Shown: positions 15,760 to 24,763 of the stretch, piece after piece
How positions within the stretch are numbered: position 1 is the stretch's first letter
How the letters are laid out: every line of letters starts with the position of its first letter
Source of the DNA: Streptomyces albicerus
GTDB taxonomy: Bacteria > Actinomycetota > Actinomycetes > Streptomycetales > Streptomycetaceae
Assembly: GCF_008905045.1 (NCBI RefSeq)
Contig: NZ_VWMY01000087.1
Location: forward strand, 1 to 38,048
Direction of reading: 5' to 3'
Length of the DNA: 38,048 nt
Position numbers and translations under genes: made by a program
The notes under the pieces: generated by a model
Told to the model about the DNA's origin: nothing
Database searches by the model: none
The model's input: only the letters and a program-made list of their open reading frames with translations

Positions 15760-16758
15760 CATCTCCGCCAGGGAGGCCAGCGCTCGGGCGCCTTCGGGCC
15801 CTGGGGCGGCGGCCGCCAGCGCGGTGAGTGCTGCGGAGCGATGCCGTGCCGCTTCGTGTTCGGCCCAGGTCCGAGCGCCCGCCTGCTCGATCAGCTGGGC
15901 GGCCTCGCGGATTTCGTTCTCGGTCAGCGGCTGGACGTCCCGGTGGTACAGCTCGGCCAGTCTCCGTGCTTCGGGGCCCTTGGCGGAAAGGGCTGCCACA
16001 ACCGGCAAGGACTTCTTGCGCCGCCGAAGATCTGAGCCGACTGGTTTGCCGGATACGGAACTGTGCCCCCAGATGCCCAGCAGGTCGTCGATGAGCTGGA
16101 ACGTCAGCCCGAGATGGTGTCCGAACCGCCGCAGGGCGCTCGTCTGCCGCGCAGTGGCGCTCGCGACCAGTGCGCCGAGCGCGCACGCGCCGGAGAACAG
16201 CGCTGCCGTCTTGTCGGCGGCCATCTCCAGGCATTCGTCGAGGCCGACATCCGTGCGTTGTTCGAAGGCCAGGTCCGCGCCCTGGCCGGCGACCAGCGTG
16301 ACCAGTACGTCGCACAGTTCGTGGACGATGGCCGGGTGTTCGGCCAGTTCCTCCATCGCCACGATGAGCAGCGCATCCCCTGTGAGCACCGCCTGGGCGT
16401 CGCCGAAGAGCGACCAGGCGGACGGACGACTGCGGCGCACCGCATCCCGGTCCATGAAGTCGTCGTGGAGCAGGGTGAAGTTGTGGATCAGTTCCACCCC
16501 GGCAGCCGCTCCCACGGCCCGTTCCGGCGCTATGCCCATGGCCTGGGCGGAGGTCAGGACCAATGCTCCGCGGACCCCCTTGCCCCAGTCGCCGTCGGCC
16601 GGATGGCCGGCCTGGTCCTGCCAGCCGAAGTGATAGCCCGCCACGGTGCGCACGGGCTCGGGGAGCCGGGTCACGGCCTTGCGCAGGGTGGGCTCCGTCA
16701 GCTGGCGGGCATGGGCAAGGAGTTGCCAGGCGTTCTGGTCGGGAGGCTCGCAGGTCAC
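15739..16758 (-). CDS. E-type polyprenyl diphosphate synthase
   Basis: A 339-residue trans-prenyl synthase that condenses isopentenyl diphosphate with allylic diphosphates to supply the terpene cyclase next to it. The first aspartate-rich motif is LLHDDFMDRD (D99, D100, D103). The second reads LIDDLLGIWG (D224, D225), lacking the usual third Asp. This variant, followed by GKPVGSDLRRRKKSLPVVAA, resembles prenyl synthases that are cargo of family 2 encapsulins near 2-methylisoborneol-type clusters, though no encapsulin gene lies here. The GTG at 16758 overlaps the cyclase stop (GTGA), which decides the start; a longer frame to 16869 would overlap the cyclase by over 100 bases. Product chain length (C10 to C20) is not readable by eye. 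Confidence 0.9.
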   Translation of the reverse strand: MTCEPPDQNAWQLLAHARQLTEPTLRKAVTRLPEPVRTVAGYHFGWQDQAGHPADGDWGKGVRGALVLTSAQAMGIAPERAVGAAAGVELIHNFTLLHDDFMDRDAVRRSRPSAWSLFGDAQAVLTGDALLIVAMEELAEHPAIVHELCDVLVTLVAGQGADLAFEQRTDVGLDECLEMAADKTAALFSGACALGALVASATARQTSALRRFGHHLGLTFQLIDDLLGIWGHSSVSGKPVGSDLRRRKKSLPVVAALSAKGPEARRLAELYHRDVQPLTENEIREAAQLIEQAGARTWAEHEAARHRSAALTALAAAAPGPEGARALASLAEMVTHRQH

Positions 16759-17750
16759 TGGTCCACGCCCATCATCACGGCTTCCAGATAGGTGTCCGGC
16801 CCGTCGTCCATGTGGCCCGACGTATAGCGCTGCGTCTGCCGTGACCAGTCGAGATTGCCGCGCATCCACGTCCGCATCCCGGCGAGGCAGGGGCCCAGTC
16901 GGGCCATGTCACCGGGAAAGCCGTGGCGCAGTTCGTCCTCCGCCGCCAGGTACAGCGCCAGCTGCGCGGCGATGGCCGCACACACCTCCTTCACAGCCTC
17001 GGGCTCATCGAATCGGCGATGGTGCTGCACTACGCGGACCAGGTTGTGCACCTCGCCGAGGGAGCGTTCCTTGTCGAGCGAGTACACGTCGTTGACCCAG
17101 CACACCACGTTGCAGGCGGCATCCAGGGCATTGCGAAAGGCAGGTGTGCCGTAGATCGGCGGGGGCACCTCGACCCCTTCGACGATCTCTATCAGGTCCA
17201 TGCAGACGTAGATTGCGCCGGTGTGGCGGCGATGGGCGATGTACGCCTCCTCGGACGGCACCGATCCGCGCATGCGGTTGCGGGCCTCCCAGACGGTTGC
17301 CGTGGTCAGGCACTGGGCGAGATGGCTCACGAATCGGTTCCGCCATACGTACGTTGCGTGGGCGGTTGTGCGCCGCCACAGGTCGGAGAGTGCCCCGATG
17401 ACAGGGGCCAACGGTGGACCGGGCGCGGGTGGAGGGTTCGCCAGGACGTCGCGCATCTGCCCGGTGACCTCCGCCATGCGTTCCGGACGGCGGCCGAAGT
17501 CTCCGTCGTCCAACTGGTCGTCGAGCAGGAAGAGCCAGGCGAACCAGTCCGCCATCAGCTCGAGTTCCTCGGGGCCGGCTGTGGGGTACACCAGGGCCGC
17601 GAATCGGCCGAAGTCGGCCCGCTCGAACCGCTTCCGTGCGGGAGCGCTGCGGACCAGACCGGCGCGGTGGGTCCAGACCGTCAGATGCTCGCGGGCCCGA
17701 TGCGTGTGAGGGTTGACCGAGTATGGGAAGGGGCAGTCGACGTTCGGCAC
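16755..17750 (-). CDS. Class I terpene cyclase
   Basis: A 331-residue terpene synthase that ionises and cyclises a linear prenyl diphosphate. The aspartate-rich Mg motif is LLDDQLDDGD (D77, D78, D81), the NSE triad is NDVYSLDKE (N220, S224, E228), and the RY pair is R308-Y309 in QTQRYTSG. Length and motifs are typical of bacterial mono-, sesqui- or diterpene cyclases; the product cannot be named from motifs. The GTG at 17750 has GGAGG at seven bases. The stop overlaps the prenyl synthase start. The P450 gene lies 37 bases upstream, so the three form one unit: make the chain, cyclise it, oxidise it. Confidence 0.93.
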   Translation of the reverse strand: MPNVDCPFPYSVNPHTHRAREHLTVWTHRAGLVRSAPARKRFERADFGRFAALVYPTAGPEELELMADWFAWLFLLDDQLDDGDFGRRPERMAEVTGQMRDVLANPPPAPGPPLAPVIGALSDLWRRTTAHATYVWRNRFVSHLAQCLTTATVWEARNRMRGSVPSEEAYIAHRRHTGAIYVCMDLIEIVEGVEVPPPIYGTPAFRNALDAACNVVCWVNDVYSLDKERSLGEVHNLVRVVQHHRRFDEPEAVKEVCAAIAAQLALYLAAEDELRHGFPGDMARLGPCLAGMRTWMRGNLDWSRQTQRYTSGHMDDGPDTYLEAVMMGVDQ

Positions 17751-17787
17751 GGGGGTGCCTCCAGCGGTCTGTCGGTTGTGGGGCAGA

Positions 17788-19161
17788 TCAGCGGCATACG
17801 AGGCGGAGATGGATCCCGCCTCGCGGGTGCAGAGTTATGAGCGGTTCGGGCTCCACCTTCCGGGCGTCCTCCGGCAGTACGAGCCGGTGTCTGCGGGCGA
17901 CCATGGCCAGGGCCAGAGTGAGTTCGGCCAGCGCGAAGTGCTTGCCGATGCAGACGCGTGGCCCGCTGCCGAAGGGGATGTATGCGTGCTTGGGGCGGAC
18001 CGAGACGCGTTCAGGGGCGAAGTTGTCCGGGGCGAATCGTTCCGGCTCCGGCCAGAACTCCGGATGCCGGTGTAGCAGGTAACTGTTGATGAGAATGTTG
18101 CTACCGGCGGGGATGCGGTACCCGGCGATGGCGTCCTCTTCGCGTGCGTGACGCATGGTCTGGTAGGCGGGGGAGTAGAGGCGCAGCGTCTCATCGATGA
18201 TCATCCGGGTGTACACGAGCCGAGGCAGGTCCTCGAACTGGGGAATCCGGCCGCCGAGCACCCGATCAACCTCGTCGTGCAGCCGCCCTTCGACCTCCGG
18301 ATGCCGAGCCAGCAGATACAACCCCCACGACAGTGCGTTCGTCGTGGTCTCGTACGCCCCGATGCAGATATTGAGCACCTCGTGGTGGAGCTGCTCCGCC
18401 TCCATGCCCGTACCGTCCTCTTCGTCCACACTGCGCAGCAGCAGGGTCAGCAGATCGGCGGGAGTGCCGGGTACACCGGTCGTCTCCTCTTCCCCGAGTC
18501 GTTTGTTGATCATGTCTGAGACGAAGCGGTCCATGTGGTCGATGGCCTGGCGCAGTCGGTGGTGCCGGGGCGTGGGCACGCTCAGCGGCGGGAACGGGAA
18601 GCGGAAGAAGGAGCCGAGGATGCTGTTGGCGGTACCGAAGGCACGCTCGAACTCCTGGGCAGCGCGGCTCACATCCGCGCTGAACAGTGAGCGGTTGACG
18701 ACGCGGAGCGCCAACTGGCCTATTTCGTCCGTGACATCGAGCAGTGCTTCGTCCGCTTGTCGGCGCCGCTCCCAGCGAGCCAGCATGCGTTCTGTCTCGT
18801 CCGTCATATTGCGGGCGAAGCCGGCGATGGTGCGCGGGGTGAACAAGGGTGCCATCATGCGGCGCTGGCGGCGCCACAGTTCCCGGTCGGCCACGGCGAT
18901 CAACCCGTTCCGCAGCACGGGCCTGACTACTTTGAAGATGATCGTGTCCTTGTCGTACCGGTCGTCTTCGTCGACCAGGATGTGCCGGATGTGATCCGGG
19001 CGGTTGGCCAGCACCATCGGGACACCGAGCAGGCGGAACCGGAACAGATCGCCGTGGTGGCGGACGCCGGCGGCCAGGAAGCCCAGTTGGTCTCGTTTGA
19101 ACCTGAGCGCACCGCCGAGTCCGCCCCGAGAAGTGAGTGTGGGCAGTTCCTTGAGAGACAT
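17788..19161 (-). CDS. Cytochrome P450 of the terpene cassette
   Basis: A 457-residue P450. The I-helix oxygen-activation segment is GAYETTTNALSW, the ExxR is DETLRLYSP, and the haem loop is FGSGPRVCIGKHFALAE with the proximal Cys near residue 404. The I-helix and PERF-like segment resemble the bacterial terpene-oxidising and fatty-acid-type P450s (CYP170-like) rather than the common short CYP105 type. I place the start at the ATG at 19161, which follows GGAGG (19173-19177) by 11 bases; an upstream GTG at 19185 has no ribosome site. It is the first gene of the cassette and most likely oxidises the cyclised terpene. No ferredoxin gene is adjacent. Confidence 0.92.
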   Translation of the reverse strand: MSLKELPTLTSRGGLGGALRFKRDQLGFLAAGVRHHGDLFRFRLLGVPMVLANRPDHIRHILVDEDDRYDKDTIIFKVVRPVLRNGLIAVADRELWRRQRRMMAPLFTPRTIAGFARNMTDETERMLARWERRRQADEALLDVTDEIGQLALRVVNRSLFSADVSRAAQEFERAFGTANSILGSFFRFPFPPLSVPTPRHHRLRQAIDHMDRFVSDMINKRLGEEETTGVPGTPADLLTLLLRSVDEEDGTGMEAEQLHHEVLNICIGAYETTTNALSWGLYLLARHPEVEGRLHDEVDRVLGGRIPQFEDLPRLVYTRMIIDETLRLYSPAYQTMRHAREEDAIAGYRIPAGSNILINSYLLHRHPEFWPEPERFAPDNFAPERVSVRPKHAYIPFGSGPRVCIGKHFALAELTLALAMVARRHRLVLPEDARKVEPEPLITLHPRGGIHLRLVCR

Positions 19162-19874
19162 GGGTGTCAGCACCTCCGTACCCACAGAGGAATGCTCTTT
19201 CCAGGGTGCAGGGTGAGCAGAGTGGCGGGTGAACAGAGTGATGAAGGCGTCAGAATTTTTCGCCTCGCGATGTAATTGTGGTCGCAGGGCGCTGACGAAC
19301 TGTTATATGATCTCGTTCGGATATGGGCGAATCTCGGCGCTCCGGCCCGATCCCGCGCTATTCCTTCAACAGGGATGCTGCCACGTTCGTCAGGGGGTGG
19401 CGAGGCTACTTCGGCGCAGTATTTTGTTATTTCCGCCACAATGAACGCCAGTTACAGGCGAGGTGGGGAACGACCTGCTCAACCCGCGCTTGGCGGACGG
19501 AGAGGACGAAGTTCCCGTTCAGGGGTGTATCGATGTGGCTTGGGTCGAGACCGGCGTGGTGTTGCACGTCACCCGCACAGCAACCCGGGACCGGTAGCCC
19601 TAGTGGGATTTGAAGTCATGGCACCATTTCCATATATTTGACCATTCGACTCATGCTTGGGCCTGGTTTGATGTTCTGGAGTATTGCGCCGGACTTCGCA
19701 TCTCGGAAAGGTTGCTGAGTGCGGCCCGAAAGGGATGGTGTGTGAACAGGGTCCCCTCTCTTGCTCTGCTGTTGACTCAAATTGCTTGAATGGCGAATAA
19801 GTCATCGGGTGGCATTGGGCGGAGAAAAAGGTTGGCTCTCGAATCACAGCGCTTCCGGCCGCCGTTCAGGAGGG
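19162..19874. other. Gene-free stretch upstream of the terpene cassette
   Basis: About 710 bases of lower G/C with no convincing gene on either strand. Short frames have odd composition and no ribosome sites. The right side of the P450 start must carry the cassette promoter, read leftwards. I see no clear promoter pair, hairpin or repeat that stands out. Confidence 0.45.
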
Positions 19875-20745
19875 TCAGGATGCGCCGCCCGATGCGTGCG
19901 GCTCGTTATCGTCAAGTCCCAGCAGCCGGGCCGCGTTGCCCCGCAGCCAGTCGTGCATGACCGCGTCGCCCAGGCCGAGGCCGGCGACCTCGTGCCCCGC
20001 GACGGTCCTCAGGTCCAGGTGGCGTCCCGCGATGACGTCGATGGCCCGGGGATGGGGCAGCTTGTTCGGCCGGCGCGTGCACAGGTGGTGCCCGGTGTGG
20101 ATCACCACTGGTGTCCTCAGCTGCTCGGCGACCGCGAACACCTCCGAGTAACGTGGGGCTTGCGGCTCGATGCCGTCGCGGAACGCGATGACGTGACGCC
20201 GCGCGTCCCCAGAGCGTGGCAGGGCTCCTCCAGCGCGGCAGGCGGATCGCTCAGGTTCAGGCCTGCTCATGCCTGCACCCGGTGCGGGGTCAGCGCCGCG
20301 AAGGCGGCCACGCGGGTATTGGCGCTGTCGCCGTCGGGAAGCCGGGCGCTGGAGCCCATCAGCACCTGGTAGGCGATGCCCAACTCGTATCTCGTATATA
20401 GCGCGCAGATGCGCCGCCGAGCCCAGGTCATGGAGCAGGCGCGCGACGAGGACATCGACGGCCGAGTCCAAGTCGCCCGTGTCCAGACAGTGGCGGTAGG
20501 CGGCGAAGTCCGCGCCGAACACCGTGGTCATGTGGCGGCCGAAGGCCCGCAGATACACCGGTGCCTGCCCATCCAGGTCGCGAATTACGCGCCCCACGAC
20601 TCCCGGTCGTGCACCAGCGCGCACATGTCGAGCACGTTTGGGCCGGTCGCACCGTACGTTCCGCTCGTATCGCTCTTGTCGGTGAAGGCCAAGACCAGCT
20701 CTGGTCCCGGGCGCGGTCGGCGCGCGCCCGTTTTGGGCTGATCTA
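19875..20745 (-). pseudogene. Frameshifted amidohydrolase (metal-dependent TIM-barrel hydrolase)
   Basis: Read leftwards, pieces of one amidohydrolase-2-type protein appear in successive frames: TGPNVLDMCALVHDRESWGA, then RAFGRHMTTVFGADFAAYRH and DVLVARLLHDLGSAAHLRAI, then a switch to YELGIAYQVLMGSSARLP, then back to YSEVFAVAEQLRTPVVIHTG and WLRGNAARLLGLDD, the family's usual C-terminus. At least three frame breaks are present, with an internal stop after HRVQA. The length matches about one whole gene, so this is a dead copy, not a fragment. The substrate of the ancestor is unknown. Confidence 0.65.
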
Positions 20746-21026
20746 GCCGAGCAGCCTTGGCCAGCCTCGTCTCCGGAGTCGTCGGATCCGCCGCAGTGGG
20801 CCGGTGCGGGAGTCCAGTCGGCCGGTGCCATGCGACAGGTCGCGGCGTGACAGTTCCTTGGCAGTCTCTCTTCTCGTTCGTGCCTGCTCCTGGTACGGCG
20901 ATGGCCTCTTCCCGCGGGCCTGCCCTTTCCGTCCCGCGGAGGGGGCAGGCAGGGGAAGTGGTCTTCTCAGCCCTGATGGGCCAGCGGTCGACGAGTCGTT
21001 CCGCGTCGGCATTCGGACGTCGTGTG

Positions 21027-21929
21027 TCAGCAGTCGGGCCGGAACCCCGGATCCGCAGGACCCGGCCGGTCCATGGCGTTCACCGCCCACTGCAGCGGTA
21101 CGGCGTCAAAAGCGAGTTCGAGATGGTTGATGGTGCTGTCCGGGCATGTGTCCTGCACCGTGATGTTGGTGACCTGGCTGGAGCCTCCCCTCAGCTCAGC
21201 GCTGGTGTACGGAAGGATGTATTCGTCGAACTTGGTGCTGATCGTCGTGTAGCTGACTCCCTTCTTCACCTCGTCGCCGTCCTCGTCTTCGGGATCGTTG
21301 TTGAGGCGGGTGATGACCTTCGACCCGGGGTCGAACTGCAGGCACGACGGGCAGATCGCGTTGGAGACCCACTCCGGCAGATCGTGGAAGGCGGAGTGGA
21401 ACTCGGTGCCGTGGTTGGGTGATCCGAGTGCGACGAAGTCGTCGACCCGGGCGGCTCCGCCCTCGAAGCGCAGGTACTGCCGGGGCATGAGCCCGCCCGC
21501 ACTGTGTCCCAGCAGGTCGGCCTTCCGGGCACCGGTGGCGAGCAGGACCCGCTCGACGAAGAGCTTGAGGTCCTTCGCCGACTCCTCGATCGTCGCCATC
21601 CCGGGCAGAGGGTACTTTCCGTTCTCCGTGCCCCAGGTCAGCGCGAAGACGCAGTAGCCCTTGGCGTGCAGCTTCTCCGACATGTAGGGCCAGTTCATGG
21701 CCGGCGTAGCGAAGAGACCGTGCACTAGCACCACGGGCTCGGGGTGCTGCTTGCTCGGCCTGCACAACCAGTCGTTGGCCCCGAGCAGCGATGGGTCGAC
21801 AGACTGGCTCTGTGGTTCGGGGTCGGCGGACTGCGGGCGGGCCAGCGTCAGGGAGGTGAGCGCGGCGACGCAGACCAGCAAAGTGGTCATTCCGGACCAA
21901 GTGGTGCGTCGTACCGCTTTGAGATACAT
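21027..21929 (-). CDS. Secreted lipase/esterase (alpha/beta hydrolase), copy 1
   Basis: A 300-residue exported lipase of the EstA/lipase class 2 type. The N-terminus has a signal sequence (RRTTWSGMTTLLVCVAALTSLTLA). The oxyanion segment is VVLVHGLF (66-73) and the nucleophile elbow is GHSAG (Ser143). Likely triad partners are Asp235 (KFDEYILPY) and His269 (STINHLEL). Cysteines at about 56, 193, 196, 262 and 300 could form disulfides outside the cell. The ATG at 21929 has GGAG five bases upstream; a much longer open frame reaching further upstream is not coding. A close paralogue lies at 36347-37255. The IS110-type relic and thiolase relic lie directly upstream. Confidence 0.92.
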   Translation of the reverse strand: MYLKAVRRTTWSGMTTLLVCVAALTSLTLARPQSADPEPQSQSVDPSLLGANDWLCRPSKQHPEPVVLVHGLFATPAMNWPYMSEKLHAKGYCVFALTWGTENGKYPLPGMATIEESAKDLKLFVERVLLATGARKADLLGHSAGGLMPRQYLRFEGGAARVDDFVALGSPNHGTEFHSAFHDLPEWVSNAICPSCLQFDPGSKVITRLNNDPEDEDGDEVKKGVSYTTISTKFDEYILPYTSAELRGGSSQVTNITVQDTCPDSTINHLELAFDAVPLQWAVNAMDRPGPADPGFRPDC

Positions 21930-22148
21930 AGCGGCTCCGTAAGTTGTCGGGTGGCCCGGGAGGGCCGGATGTAGCTGATGGCGGCATGCTGTTGGTGGCT
22001 TCGAGGAGTGGCCGTCCGGTTCTCCGGGGCAGCCTGGCTGCTGATTGAGGGGTGCGCTTCGGTCGCTGTTTACGGAGATGACGGTGGGGCCTCCGGTCGG
22101 CGGCACGCTGTAAGGACCGAGGAGGGACGAGTGGGCGAGTGACGGGCT

Positions 22149-22574
22149 TGGGTCGGCGTCGATGCGGGCAAGGGCCACCACTGGGCGGCGGTCGTGGACG
22201 AGACAGGAGCGACGATCTGGTCGCAGAAGATCGACAACGGCGAGTCGGCGATACTGACCGCTTCGGCGAGATCCTTCAGCCGGCCGACGAGGAGCACTGG
22301 GCGGTGGACATCTCCGGCACGTCCTCCGCACTGCTGCCCGCCCTGGCTGCGGCCCACGGCCAAGCGGGCCGTTTACATGCCCGGCCGCACCGTCAACCGC
22401 ATGTCCAGCGCCTACTGCGGTGAGGCCAGGACGGATGCCCGCGATGCCTACGTCATCGCCGAGACCGCCCGCCGCCGGGACTTGGCGCGCATCGAGGTGC
22501 CCGCCCAGCCGACTGCCGACCTCGCGCTGCTGACCGCCTACCGCGCCGACCGGGCTGCAGACCGGGCCCGGTGA
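22149..22574 (+). mobile_element. IS110-family transposase relic (N-terminal DEDD part)
   Basis: The frame starting WVGVDAGKGHHWAAVVDETG is the IS110-type DEDD RuvC-like N-terminus. It then breaks; VDISGTSSALLPALAAAHGQ appears in another frame, and PGRTVNRMSSAY followed by TDARDAYVIAETARRRDLAR returns in the first. Two frame breaks and loss of everything after ADRAAD mean it cannot transpose. No terminal repeats or second half were found. It lies between lipase copy 1 and the thiolase relic, separating what is adjacent in copy 2. Confidence 0.75.
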
Positions 22575-22575
22575 T

Positions 22576-23129
22576 CAATCGGCTCCGCTGTCCCGCAGAT
22601 CGCGGTCGAAGCACGCCAGGTGCTTCCCGGTGAGACTCCATAGCGGGCGGAGGAGGGCAGCTCGAACTTCACCTCGCCCTGTACCGACAGCAGCGAACTC
22701 AGATGTGCCCCGCACCACATGACCGGGTGGTGGTCTGAGCGGGCCGGCAGGTCCTGGTGGAGGCCGACGGTGACGGTGGCATAGATGTAGTACCAGCCGC
22801 TCACCGACAGCGCGGGCACCGTACCCGGCCGATACTGGAGGCCGGAACCTCGGCCCTGCCAGAGAGCACGTCGCGCAGCAGCGGCGGGAACTCGTCCAGG
22901 TCGATGACGTCCGTCAGGGGGAGCCGCTCCATCGCACCCGGGGGGCGCCGGGCGTACTCGGCGATCGTCTCGACGGTCTTGCACGGTGGCGGAGCAGCGG
23001 CCGCGATCCGGCGCCGCAGCCAGTCGGCGGACCCCAGCCAGACCCCGGCCGCCGCCACCTCCTGGGGGTGCCGAGCATGCGGATCGGCTGGGTCCGCACG
23101 CGCCCCTCGCCGATCTGGGTGATGTCCTT
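22576..23129 (-). pseudogene. Relic of one or two unrecognised genes joined to the thiolase fragment
   Basis: Read leftwards after the thiolase part: KDITQIGEGRVRTQPIRMLG, then in a new frame VWLGSADWLRRRIAAAAPPP and PLTDVIDLDEFPPLLRDVL, then in another frame GWYYIYATVTVGLHQDLPAR and HLSSLLSVQGEVKFELP, ending SLTGKHLACFDRDLRDSGAD just before the IS110 relic. The pieces look like real protein but no single frame carries them. I do not recognise the family. The break from thiolase to this sequence looks like a deletion junction. Confidence 0.45.
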
Positions 23130-23384
23130 GGCGGCGCCGACCTGGCTGAACGCGACTGGTGCCAGGCCGAGTTCACCGGCGGCGACGGCGCCGAGGTTCT
23201 GCTGCTCGAAGGTCTCCGGTAGGGACACGCAGACAAAGCCCCTGCTCACGTCCTCGGGGGCGACGCCCACGTCGTCGAGTGCCGCGTACGCGGCGTCGAC
23301 AACCAGGTCCTTCCAGCCCCGTGCCGCGAGCAAGCCGTGCCGGGTGACACCGGCACCGGCGATGACAACTCCGGGTCCGTCCAT
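23130..23384 (-). pseudogene. Thiolase (acetyl-CoA acetyltransferase-like) 5' fragment, copy 1
   Basis: About 85 residues of a thiolase/SCP-x-type N-terminus: GVVIAGAGVTRHGLLAARG, AAYAALDDVGVAPEDVSRGF and LPETFEQQNLGAVAAGELGL, up to AFSQVGAA, where the active-site Cys segment should follow but unrelated sequence begins. The ATG at 23384 has an AGGAGGG site upstream, so expression is possible, but no active enzyme can result. A second, more decayed copy of the same segment lies at 35816-36050. Confidence 0.7.
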
Positions 23385-23406
23385 GAGTGCCCTCCTGATG
23401 AGGGTA

Positions 23407-23420
23407 AATGAATGTTTATT
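23407..23420. promoter_or_regulatory. TetR-type operator AATGAA-TG-TTTATT upstream of thiolase copy 1
   Basis: Two 6-base arms separated by TG match at five of six positions. It lies 22 bases upstream of the thiolase start. The same dyad with perfect arms lies upstream of thiolase copy 2. Such AT-rich dyads are typical operators of TetR-family regulators of acyl-CoA genes; the assignment is inference. Confidence 0.5.
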
Positions 23421-23438
23421 AACATCAGTGCCCGCAGG

Positions 23439-24554
23439 CTACCTGTCAAGGCAGCGCGCGATGTTTCTTTGACAGCCACGCAGCCTCGGCCCGCCCCGTC
23501 TCGGCCTCGGCTTCGTGCCACTCGTCATCGCCGTCCGGCAGCTCGGCGTGTTCCGCGAAGATGAGCCAGCAGGCGTGGACGCCGGACAGAAGGTCTTCAA
23601 GGAGGTCACGGGCGGGCCGGTGAGGGGCGAGCGGCGTGATCCGGATACGGCGAGTTCGGCTGCGAGCCCCTGGTCGGCAGAGGCGTGGCGGCGTACGAGC
23701 TCTTCGGCTTCATGGATCTGTTCGAGCAGAGCATCCAGGTTGGGCACTCGTCCCTCGGCGACCTCCATGGCATCGCGGATGAGGTCGATCACGGCTTGGC
23801 GGGGTGATGCTCCGCCGTCGAGAAGTTCCAGGGCGCGGGTGGGGGTCTCATGGGGGAGGGCTTCGATGCTGTCAGCCTCTGTGACGACGCGGGCGGGGTG
23901 GAGGCCAGAGGCGTCGCCTGCCATTTCTGCGGCGGCCTGCAGCAAATGCGCGGTGGCGACGGCGGCTGCGGTGGGGTCAACACCGGTGAACAACTCATGG
24001 GGGCCGAAGGGGTCGCTGTGCAACAGCGAGCTTGCGGCGGCGACCTGAACGGGAGAGGCGTCCTGTCGGTTCAGCAACACCGCCTGCCGCGCCCGCCCAT
24101 TGAGGTTGCCGAGTTCGGCCTGGCCGACCGCGGCGAGCTTGGCCTCTACTTCAGCGACGACGGCTGCTGAGAGCTGAGTGTCCCCAATGGCATGGAGCGT
24201 GCGTCCGATCTGGTGGCCCGATTCGACAATGGGACTGTCATCGACGATCAGGCGTCCGCCGTCCGGCAGATGCGGCTCCCGCACAGCCTGGAGTGCCTCC
24301 GTGAAGGAATCGCGCTCGTGCTGCCGACGCCAGCCCTCGCTGTTGGGCTCCAGACTCTCGCTCGCCGAGGCGGGGTGGGTGTGCGTACGCCAGGCAGCTT
24401 CCGACAGATACCCGAGCACTTGCGTGAGGTGGAGCAGTTGGTCAGGCGCTGCGGACTCGGCCGCCACGGCGACGGTGAACGCGGTGTTCCCGGCGCCGGT
24501 CCCCCAGGAAGCGATCAATGTGCGGCTGTTGGTGTCGTAGGTGTAGTGCGTCAT
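23439..24554 (-). CDS. Unrecognised helical protein, probably frameshifted near its C-terminus
   Basis: A 371-codon frame with an excellent start: ATG at 24554 behind GGAGGGGG. The protein opens MTHYTYDTNSRTLIASWGT and is mainly helical and acidic, with HLLQAAAEMAGDASGLHPAR and GASPRQAVIDLIRDAMEVAE. I do not recognise it; no catalytic motif or membrane segment is visible. From about 23645 the reading turns Ser/Pro/Arg-rich, while the next frame gives a natural tail (ARDLLEDLLSGVHACWLIF, DEWHEAEAETGRAEAAW) that stops at 23446-23448. A one-base loss at about 23642 would explain this. Either the gene has an altered C-terminus, or there is a sequence error. Confidence 0.65.
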   Translation of the reverse strand: MTHYTYDTNSRTLIASWGTGAGNTAFTVAVAAESAAPDQLLHLTQVLGYLSEAAWRTHTHPASASESLEPNSEGWRRQHERDSFTEALQAVREPHLPDGGRLIVDDSPIVESGHQIGRTLHAIGDTQLSAAVVAEVEAKLAAVGQAELGNLNGRARQAVLLNRQDASPVQVAAASSLLHSDPFGPHELFTGVDPTAAAVATAHLLQAAAEMAGDASGLHPARVVTEADSIEALPHETPTRALELLDGGASPRQAVIDLIRDAMEVAEGRVPNLDALLEQIHEAEELVRRHASADQGLAAELAVSGSRRSPLTGPPVTSLKTFCPASTPAGSSSRNTPSCRTAMTSGTKPRPRRGGPRLRGCQRNIARCLDR

Positions 24555-24763
24555 TTTGCGAGCCCCCTCCGGTCCACTTCTTGAATACCGGCAGCCGCTG
24601 ACAAGACAGGCGATTTTGGGCAGCGCCAGTCCTATGAGGGGCCGTAAGTTCGAGGGACGAGGGAGCATCCGGTGGTGCGCGCGTGCCAGCTGGGGAGGCA
24701 CCGGGACGCCGGCGTCCTCGCAAGGCAGGCGCTGAGCGTGTCCTGCTGCTGTCCGTTGGCCGA

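Noticed and set aside
22576..23129. Idea that the relic after thiolase 1 continues the thiolase
   Set aside because: After AFSQVGAA a thiolase needs the Cys-containing CASG-type segment; the sequence present does not resemble it in any frame.
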